A stretch of 64,000 nucleotides of DNA. Origin: Acinetobacter pragensis (GTDB lineage: Bacteria; Pseudomonadota; Gammaproteobacteria; Pseudomonadales; Moraxellaceae). The notes beneath the pieces were generated by a model that was given only the letters and a program-made list of their open reading frames with translations, ran no database searches and had not been told where the DNA came from. Shown piece after piece: positions 57,812-64,000 of the stretch (position 1 is the first letter of the stretch; each line of letters starts with the position of its first letter). Location: positions 39,349-103,348 of the forward strand of contig NZ_LUAW01000034.1 in the NCBI RefSeq assembly GCF_001605895.1, given 5' to 3'. Both the position numbers and the translations under genes were made by a program.

Positions 57812-58984
57812 CTAGGCTGTTTCGTTAAACAGTTCACGGCCAATCAGCATGCGTCGAATTTCTGAGGTTCCTGCACCAATTTCATAAAGTTTTGCATCAC
57901 GCCATAAACGGCCGACTGCGAATTCGTTGATATAGCCATTTCCGCCTAAAGTTTGGATTGCCTCGCCAGCCATCCAAGTGGCTTTTTCAGCGGCATATAA
58001 AATGGCGCTGGCTGCATCTTTACGCAGACCGCGGCTATGATCGGCTTTATCACATTCGGCGCCTACGGCATAAACCAAGGCTTTACACGCCAGCCAAGTA
58101 GAATACATATCGGCAATTTTGCCCTGCATCAGCTGGAATTCACCCAGCGCCTGACCAAATTGTTTACGGTCATGAATATACGGAATGACGGCATCCATGC
58201 AGGCATCCATAATGCCCAGCGGGCCGGCACTGAGCACTGCACGTTCATAGTCCAGACCGCTCATCAAGACTTTTGTACCGTTGCCGACACCGCCCATGAC
58301 GTTTTCTTTCGGTACTTTGACATTGTCAAAAAACAGCGGATAGGTATTGGAGCCGCGCATGCCTAATTTATCTAGATGTGTCCCATGGCTAAAGCCTTGC
58401 ATCGTTTTTTCAATTAAGAACGCGGTCATGCCTTTCGCACCGGCCTGCAAATCAGTCTTGGCATAGACCACTAAAACATCGGCATCGCCGCCATTGGTGA
58501 TCCACATTTTTGAGCCATTCAGCAAGTAATGATCGCCTTGGTCTTCTGCTTTGAGTTTCATGCTGACCACATCGGAGCCTGCATTGGGTTCTGACATGGC
58601 TAAAGCACCGACATATTCTCCAGAAATCAGTTTTGGTAAATAACGCTGTTTCTGTTCTTCCGTACCATTTCGGTTAATTTGGTTTACACATAGGTTAGAA
58701 TGTGCGCCGTAGGATAGACCGATGGATGCTGATGCACGGGAAATTTCCTGCATAACAATGATATGCGCTAAATAACCTAAGTTCGTACCGCCGTATTCTT
58801 CGCTGACAGTCATGCCCAATAAGCCCATTTCTCCTAGTTTTTTCCAGAGATGCGCAGGGAATAGGTTGTCGCGGTCGACCTGTTGGGCAATCGGTGCAAT
58901 TTCTTTTGCACAAAAAGCTTTCACAGAATCACGCAGTGCGACCAGAGTTTCGTCCAAACCGAAATTTAAGCTTTGTAAGTTCAT
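57812..58984 (-). CDS. liuA: Isovaleryl-CoA dehydrogenase
   Basis: The 390-residue FAD enzyme oxidises isovaleryl-CoA to 3-methylcrotonyl-CoA. It has [48 protein letters not shown], and the catalytic base Glu region ([15 protein letters not shown]), then [24 protein letters not shown] and [19 protein letters not shown], all as in isovaleryl-CoA dehydrogenases. ATG 58984 ([10 protein letters not shown]) or ATG 58996, four residues earlier, could start it; ribosome signals are weak. It is the first gene of the liu operon. Confidence 0.93.
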   Translation of the reverse strand: MNLQSLNFGLDETLVALRDSVKAFCAKEIAPIAQQVDRDNLFPAHLWKKLGEMGLLGMTVSEEYGGTNLGYLAHIIVMQEISRASASIGLSYGAHSNLCVNQINRNGTEEQKQRYLPKLISGEYVGALAMSEPNAGSDVVSMKLKAEDQGDHYLLNGSKMWITNGGDADVLVVYAKTDLQAGAKGMTAFLIEKTMQGFSHGTHLDKLGMRGSNTYPLFFDNVKVPKENVMGGVGNGTKVLMSGLDYERAVLSAGPLGIMDACMDAVIPYIHDRKQFGQALGEFQLMQGKIADMYSTWLACKALVYAVGAECDKADHSRGLRKDAASAILYAAEKATWMAGEAIQTLGGNGYINEFAVGRLWRDAKLYEIGAGTSEIRRMLIGRELFNETA

Positions 58985-59073
58985 CGAGCCATTCATCCTA
59001 TGATTGTATTTGTTATTCCAAAAACAGCATTGTTATTGTGCTTGGTTTTACCATACATTGAATTTTTTAAAAA

Positions 59074-59089
59074 GTGAACTTAAATTCAC
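59074..59089. promoter_or_regulatory. Palindromic operator candidate between liuA and TetR-type gene
   Basis: GTGAACTTAAATTCAC is a 16-base palindrome with 7 of 8 matched pairs, centred in the divergent region 90 bases upstream of liuA and 43 bases upstream of the regulator gene. Size and placement suit a TetR dimer site. Confidence 0.5.
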
Positions 59090-59131
59090 AAATTGATTTA
59101 CAATTCATTTTATCTGGTTGAGAATAAGATT

Positions 59132-59758
59132 ATGAGTTATAAAAGATCATCTTTGATGCAAGAGCGGATGGAGCAGAATCGGCTTATGATTCTGCAAGCT
59201 GCCCGTGAATTGATTTCTCAAGGAGGCTTTAAAGATGCGCAGATACAGGCCATTGCGGAACGTGCAGGTGTGTCGAGCGGATTGGTTTATCGCTATTTTG
59301 CGAACAAAAGCCAAGTGCTTATTGAAGTATTGTCTGATGCCATTCAGCATGAAATTAGGATTTTGAATCATATTGCTGAAGAAAATGCGTCGCCAACAGT
59401 TAAATTGCAAAAGGCTGTTACAGCGTTTGTTAAGCGTGCGATGAATAGCCCCCAATTGGCCTATTCATTGATGTTTGAGCCGGTAGATGCTGAGCTTGAG
59501 CATGAGCGTTTCCGCAGTAAGCAGCTGATTAAGCAGAGCATTAAAGGAGTTCTTGCCGAAGGGAAAATTAGCGGCGAATTTAGTTTTGAAGACCTCGATA
59601 CCGCAGCCTTGTGCGTGGTCGGCGCCATGACATTTGTGGTGATTGAGCCTTTAAATCCATCTCGTAATGTGATGTTTGATCAGAATTATAAAGACTACTT
59701 TGTGAAGCAGGTTGCCGAGTTTTGTGTCAACGCAGTGCAGTATCAGGAGGGAAAGTAG
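59132..59758 (+). CDS. TetR/AcrR family regulator, likely of the liu operon
   Basis: The 208-residue protein has an N-terminal TetR HTH (MILQAARELISQGGFKDAQ, then VSSGLVYRYFANKSQVLIEV) and a helical ligand domain. ATG 59132 is chosen because MSYKRSSLMQERM begins the charged lead-in typical of TetR proteins. It is divergent from liuA across a palindromic operator candidate, so it probably represses the liu genes and releases on a CoA intermediate (inference). Pseudomonas uses a MerR-type LiuR in this position instead. The downstream acyl-CoA synthetase gene is co-oriented after about 100 bases. Confidence 0.88.
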   Translation: MSYKRSSLMQERMEQNRLMILQAARELISQGGFKDAQIQAIAERAGVSSGLVYRYFANKSQVLIEVLSDAIQHEIRILNHIAEENASPTVKLQKAVTAFVKRAMNSPQLAYSLMFEPVDAELEHERFRSKQLIKQSIKGVLAEGKISGEFSFEDLDTAALCVVGAMTFVVIEPLNPSRNVMFDQNYKDYFVKQVAEFCVNAVQYQEGK

Positions 59759-59858
59759 CAAATAGCAAGACAGAACCAGGCAGTTCACCGAAGTAGTTGC
59801 AGTCATAAAAAATAAGATTTGAAAAGCAGAATTACAAAGAATCAAGGAGAACGATTCA

Positions 59859-61550
59859 ATGACACAAGTACGGTTAAGTTATGCTTATGGACCAAGTAAT
59901 CAGCCGCTCTTAGGCATGACCATTGGTGAAAAATTTGATCAGGCCTGTCAGCAGTATGCCGCACAGGATGCTGTAGTCAGTCTGCATCAAAATATACGGT
60001 TCACTTATCAAGAATTGCAGGAAAAGGTGAATGCTTTTGCTTGCAGCTTGCAAAAATTAGGACTGGAAAAGGGTGACCGGCTGGCAATCTGGTCGCCTAA
60101 TTGTGTGGAATGGACAATTACGCAATTTGCTGCGTTCAAAGCCGGCATTGTTTTGGTCAATCTGAATCCAGCTTATAAAAGCAATGAACTGGAATATGTA
60201 CTGAACAAAGTTTCCTGCAAAGGTTTAATCATTGCTTCACAGTTCAAAACCACCAGTTATCAGGACATTTTGACCAAAATCGCACCTGAAATATGCCATT
60301 CAGCAAATAAAATTTTAAATGCAGCTCGCTTACCGCATTTGAAGCACATTATTAAAATGGATGAACAGGAACAAAACGGCATTCACCGTTTTAGTGATTT
60401 ACTGCCCCAGCCAAGCGCCAAGCAGTTGGCGCAACTTCAAGCCACAGCCGCTGAACTTCAGTTTGATGAAACCATTAATATTCAGTTCACATCAGGCACG
60501 ACGGGTAATCCGAAAGGAACCATGCTGACCCATAATAATATTTTAAATAATGGCTATTTTGTGGGTGAAGCAATCCATTTAAGTCCGCAAGATCGGGTAT
60601 GTATTTCCGTCCCATTGTTCCATTGTTTTGGCATGGTGATGGGGAATTTAGCCTGTATTACCCATGGTTCAACTATGGTTTATCCTTCTGCGGTATTTAA
60701 TCCATTAGATTCTCTCAAGGCCATTGAACAGGAAAAATGTACTGCGGCTTATGGCGTTCCGACCATGTTTATTGCCATGTTGGAGCTTGAACGGTTTGAT
60801 GAGTTTGATCTATCCAGTTTGCGCACCGGGATCATGGCAGGCAGTCCATGTCCAAAAGAAATTATGCAGCGGGTGATTGACCGGATGTATATGTCTGAAA
60901 TCACCATCTGTTATGGCATGACGGAAACTGCACCGGTGAGTGCGCAAAGTTCGACTGCAGATTCAATTGAACGCCGTGTAGGTACGGTTGGGCGCGTACA
61001 TCCGCATCTTGAAATTAAAATTGTGGATGAGCAGGGCAAGGTGGTACCGCGCGGCAAACTGGGTGAATTATGCGTACGCGGGTATTCGGTCATGCTGGGT
61101 TATTGGGAAGATGAAGAAAAATCCAGAGAAGTGATTGATACAGCGCGCTGGATGCATACCGGTGATATCGCTGAAATGGATGATGAGGGCTTTGTCCGTA
61201 TTAAAGGCCGAATTAAAGATGTGGTCATTCGCGGCGGCGAAAATCTTTTCCCTAAAGAAATTGAAGACTTTTTATATACTCACCCGGATGTCAGTGATGT
61301 GCAGGTGATTGGCTTGCCTGATCCGCGTTATGGAGAAGAATTATGTGCATGTATTATTTTGCATGAACATCATCAATGCACGGAAGAGACAATCCGTCAG
61401 TACTGTGCGGAGCACATTTCGCATAATAAAGTGCCGCGTTATGTACGCTTCTTTAGTGAATTTCCAATGACGGCTTCAGGCAAAGCGCAAAAATTTAAAT
61501 TGCAGGAGTTTATGCGCCATGAACTGAATCTGCTTGATGATATTGCTTGA
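59859..61550 (+). CDS. AMP-forming acyl-CoA synthetase
   Basis: The 563-residue adenylating enzyme activates a carboxylic acid to its CoA ester. Motifs are the P-loop FTSGTTGNPKGTM (about residue 210), YGMTETAP, the hinge WMHTGDIAEMDDEGFVRIKGRIKD, GENLFPKEIEDFL and the catalytic Lys in ASGKAQKFKLQE. It belongs to the medium/long-chain FadD-like group. AAGGAG precedes ATG 59859. Neighbours suggest it may feed branched short acids such as isovalerate into the liu route or activate acetoacetate from HMG-CoA lyase; both are inference. Confidence 0.88.
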   Translation: MTQVRLSYAYGPSNQPLLGMTIGEKFDQACQQYAAQDAVVSLHQNIRFTYQELQEKVNAFACSLQKLGLEKGDRLAIWSPNCVEWTITQFAAFKAGIVLVNLNPAYKSNELEYVLNKVSCKGLIIASQFKTTSYQDILTKIAPEICHSANKILNAARLPHLKHIIKMDEQEQNGIHRFSDLLPQPSAKQLAQLQATAAELQFDETINIQFTSGTTGNPKGTMLTHNNILNNGYFVGEAIHLSPQDRVCISVPLFHCFGMVMGNLACITHGSTMVYPSAVFNPLDSLKAIEQEKCTAAYGVPTMFIAMLELERFDEFDLSSLRTGIMAGSPCPKEIMQRVIDRMYMSEITICYGMTETAPVSAQSSTADSIERRVGTVGRVHPHLEIKIVDEQGKVVPRGKLGELCVRGYSVMLGYWEDEEKSREVIDTARWMHTGDIAEMDDEGFVRIKGRIKDVVIRGGENLFPKEIEDFLYTHPDVSDVQVIGLPDPRYGEELCACIILHEHHQCTEETIRQYCAEHISHNKVPRYVRFFSEFPMTASGKAQKFKLQEFMRHELNLLDDIA

Positions 61551-62097
61551 TTCGCAGGTGCGTTTATCCCTTTATCTTTTAGTCAAAGAAATAAAGGGAT
61601 AAATTCATGACCATAGAACTGCGAATTTGAATATAAGAAATCAGCGTCTGCGCATCCTTGCTGTCCCACAGCTGAATTAACCAAGGCCATTGCCTGCACA
61701 AATAGCTTTCAGCATGATGGAAATCGGGCTGTGAACGCTGTTGATTCTATTGCACAAGCTCAAAAGCCTTCTTTATGAAGGCTTTGAGCTTGTAAATTAT
61801 TTGGTGTAAGTTCTATTTTTTATAAATGATCTTTTAATTGATCATCGAAATCAATCGTAAATCAATTCATCGCTATCTACGTAGGCAAAGTGGGATTTCG
61901 ACTGCTGTTTTTACATGGTTTAGCAATTTGAATCATCTGCGGAATACAGCAATCAAAATCCGCAGATGAAGATCAAGAAGAAACTTTAGGCGGCTGTAAG
62001 CGTCGTGTTAAGTGATGAATGCAGATCAGCCCCCGATATTTTTTACATAAAAATTTTCACATAAAAATGATTTTGAAATTAAATAAAATATTTAAAT
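61551..62097. other. Long intergenic region with nested repeat, hairpin and ghost frame
   Basis: No intact gene. A 13-bp inverted repeat (61563-61575 with 61591-61603) lies inside a 7-bp one (61551-61557 with 61619-61625). A 16-bp hairpin with one bulge (61755-61792) contains CAAGCTCAAA/TTTGAGCTTG. On the minus strand 61579-61746 is an open frame of about 55 codons with protein-like content (for example HHAESYLCRQWPWLIQLWD) but no start. Downstream to 62097 nothing is seen. Confidence 0.4.
61755..61792. terminator. Strong hairpin, possible terminator of the acyl-CoA synthetase gene
   Basis: Left arm 61755-61771 and right arm 61777-61792 pair over 16 bp with one bulged A and loop TTTAT. It lacks a clear T run, so termination is not certain; it is 205 bases beyond the synthetase stop. 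Confidence 0.45.
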
Positions 62098-62859
62098 TTA
62101 CTTTTTAAGCGCCTCAATAATAGCGACATGAGGGCAGTTAAGATAAGGGCGAAGCTCCGGTGTCAGGTTTTCTGGAGCATCTAAAGATTGCCACGTGACC
62201 TGCTGGAATCCAGCCTGAGTGAGTGTTCGCTCAAGTGTCGGCTTTGACCAGTAATAAGCTTCAAGATCAATGCTATGGGGCGGCATGCGCAGCTTTAGCT
62301 GAAGTTTTCCGCCATCACTGCGCGGTTCATTTTCAATTAATTGAAAACCGAACGGGCTGTAATAATCTGGGTCAGCATTGAAATCGGGATGCAGCGGCAA
62401 AGTAATCAATTTTCCGCCGGGTTTCAGCATTTTAAACATATCCTGACACATCGACAGCAGGTCGTGTTCATGCATGACATAGGGCATCACATACACGGCA
62501 AGAATGATATCAAAATAGCCATTATATTTTTCATCCAGGTGCGAAAGGTAACGGATTCCCAGCTGAGTTTTGTCCTCACATTGCCGCGCATAGGCCAGCA
62601 TGCCCTCAGAAATATCATAACCGATAACTGTTTTGGCGCCTTGAGCATGCAGCCATCGGGTAATTACACCAGGGCCGCATCCAAAATCCAGTACATTCAG
62701 TCCAGAAAGATCTCCCAGCAATTTTTTCAAAGTTGGAAGTTCTAATTCCTTGCGATAGGGCCAAGATAATGCTTCATCATACAGAACCGGATAATCATCA
62801 AAAGTTGCAGGATTAAACGACTCATTCGAAGTTTGATTCTGAGACATAGCTTTACTCAC
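62098..62859 (-). CDS. Class I SAM-dependent methyltransferase
   Basis: The protein of about 250 residues has the Rossmann methyltransferase motif I NVLDFGCGPGVITRWL, an acidic residue after beta 2 in IGYDISEGMLAYAR and motif IV region FDIILAVYVMPYV. The C-terminal half (YYWSKPTLERTLTQAGFQQV) matches small-molecule or ubiquinone-type methyltransferases of Acinetobacter. Substrate unknown. Start may be GTG 62859 or ATG 62847; neither has a ribosome site, so both are doubtful. It stands alone. Confidence 0.83.
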   Translation of the reverse strand: MSKAMSQNQTSNESFNPATFDDYPVLYDEALSWPYRKELELPTLKKLLGDLSGLNVLDFGCGPGVITRWLHAQGAKTVIGYDISEGMLAYARQCEDKTQLGIRYLSHLDEKYNGYFDIILAVYVMPYVMHEHDLLSMCQDMFKMLKPGGKLITLPLHPDFNADPDYYSPFGFQLIENEPRSDGGKLQLKLRMPPHSIDLEAYYWSKPTLERTLTQAGFQQVTWQSLDAPENLTPELRPYLNCPHVAIIEALKK

Positions 62860-63311
62860 TTTTAAAGTTAATATAATGATTATTGAAGATTATTTTTAAA
62901 ATGATGATTGATCATCAATCCATAAATTAGCAGAAAAAATCTTTTTATGGAAAAGCAGATGATTGATATTTGAACTGGCATGCCCGTGTTTGGTACTCAG
63001 ATAAGGTGCAGTTTTTAGTGATGAGACAGTCATATGTTCCAGAAGGCTGTGTGCAGCATGCGGTGGGTTTAAGCTGATGTATAAACGCACAAGTCTGCAG
63101 CCAAGTCTCAGCCTGCTTTTAAGTGGTGCAATGCCAAAATTGAGCACAGATTGATACCCTGAAATTAAACAAAATAGCGGGATTTAAAAAGTCAATTCAG
63201 TTTTTAGTGCTGTATAGGCAATATGCCGTATTAATTTGGTTAGATGGATATGCACAGTCTTTAAACTGACGCAGAATAGTTAAAGTCCTAGTCTCAATAG
63301 GAGATGTTGAA
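62860..63311. other. Intergenic region with doubtful minus-strand reading frame
   Basis: A GTG-started frame on the minus strand at 62896-63147 (83 codons) has no recognisable family and only a poorly spaced AGGG, so it is probably not a gene, though its basic and hydrophobic mixture does not exclude a relic. The right end holds the promoter of the VOC gene. Nothing else is visible. Confidence 0.3.
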
Positions 63312-63797
63312 ATGAAGGATATTGCAAAAAATACAGTCTGCCTTTGGTACGATGACGATGCGGAAAATGCTGCAAAATTTTACGCAGAGACATTTCCAGA
63401 TTCTTTCGTCAGTGCGGTTCACCGTGCGCCTGGAGATTATCCGACAGGTAAAGAAGGAGATGTATTGACTGTTGAATTTACTGTACTGGGCGTTGCATGC
63501 ATCGGACTGAACGGCGGCCCTGAATTTAAGCATAGCGAAGCCTTTTCGTTTCAGGTGGCGACTGAAGACCAAGCCGAGACAGACCGCTACTGGAATGCGA
63601 TTGTTGGTCATGGTGGTCAGGAAAGCGAATGCGGCTGGTGTAAGGATAAGTGGGGAATTTCATGGCAAATTACTCCGGTTGCTTTAACCAAGGCATTCAC
63701 CAGTGCTGACCGTGCCGCGGCCAAGCGGGCATTTGACGCCATGATGAGCATGAAGAAAATTGATGTTGCGGTCATTGAAGCGGCATTTCGTGGCTGA
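63312..63797 (+). CDS. VOC-family (PhnB-like) protein
   Basis: The 161-residue protein has the PhnB/3-demethylubiquinone-like VOC fold, with NTVCLWYDDDAENAAKFY near the N-terminus, ACIGLNGGPEFKHSEAFSF, and the C-terminal CGWCKDKWGISWQITP that is diagnostic of this group. These proteins are often dimeric and bind a metal through His/Glu, but many are uncharacterised. AGGAG lies upstream of ATG 63312. It is monocistronic in the window; its neighbour on the left is a methyltransferase on the opposite strand. Confidence 0.85.
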   Translation: MKDIAKNTVCLWYDDDAENAAKFYAETFPDSFVSAVHRAPGDYPTGKEGDVLTVEFTVLGVACIGLNGGPEFKHSEAFSFQVATEDQAETDRYWNAIVGHGGQESECGWCKDKWGISWQITPVALTKAFTSADRAAAKRAFDAMMSMKKIDVAVIEAAFRG

Positions 63798-64000
63798 AAA
63801 GCAATTGATGCGTGGTCAATACAGCCTCGTCTATGACATGCGCGCGGCGCCATGATTTGAGTAAAGCAGTTATTGGTACGGCTGTGATGTGAGTATTCCT
63901 CTCTTTTCAGGCAGTCTCTGTACTGCTAAAGAAGCCTGTAAACAATATGAATCAGATCAACAAAGCGGCTGCTGATTCTGCGCACTAATCGCAAAGCTTT

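Noticed and set aside
62896..63147. 83-codon minus-strand frame between the methyltransferase and VOC genes
   Set aside because: GTG start with poor ribosome-site spacing, no recognised domain and no neighbour support.

Overview
The window looks like chromosomal DNA of an Acinetobacter-type gammaproteobacterium (Moraxellaceae). Evidence is the moderately AT-rich sequence, the alaS-lysC-csrA order with a long-tailed CsrA, the hisZ-purA pair, a glnD-dapC pair, an alaA-like aminotransferase with an N-terminal extension, SfnB-type sulfur genes, and many compact hairpin terminators. This assignment is inference from gene content; the species cannot be named. No insertion sequence, prophage, integrase, CRISPR array or rRNA gene was recognised.

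Layout. Bases 1-5100 hold the end of rnhB, then csrA, lysC and alaS on the minus strand. Bases 5400-14100 hold a frame-broken exported protein, a GAPDH/E4P dehydrogenase, a coiled-coil membrane protein, an AzlCD amino-acid exporter with a divergent Lrp-type regulator, hisZ-purA, a small membrane protein and an M48 lipoprotein protease. Bases 14200-23700 hold slyD, NDH-2, a D,D-carboxypeptidase, an M61 peptidase, an ELM1-family protein, rluE, icd and a DUF4124 protein. Bases 24100-28600 hold a very glutamine-rich small protein, a YbfB/YjiJ-type MFS transporter, the alaA-like gene and an overlapping msrB-gpx pair. Bases 28600-40300 hold dapC, glnD, purT, a YgaZH-type valine exporter, two regulators or envelope proteins, a 52-aa secreted protein too short for routine calling, a DUF962 protein and ychF.

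Bases 40300-47700 form one minus-strand sulfur operon: two SfnB-type flavin monooxygenase homologues, an LLM flavin monooxygenase, two MetQ-type binding proteins and MetN/MetI. The arrangement suggests uptake plus oxidative desulfurisation of an organosulfur compound. Bases 48000-51600 hold a GST, a second Lrp-type regulator, yebC, an acyltransferase and a 37-aa membrane peptide. A CAU-anticodon tRNA at 51923-51999 is followed by the complete leucine/isovalerate route (liuABCDE, minus strand) with a divergent TetR regulator and an acyl-CoA synthetase (52440-61550). A methyltransferase and a VOC protein close the window.

The items most worth a second look are the poly-glutamine protein, the doubly duplicated sulfur operon with unlipidated binding proteins, the extended aminotransferase, several very small genes, ghost reading frames, and nested inverted repeats at 582-640, 52178-52247 and 61551-61625. 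No wholly new multigene system could be demonstrated.
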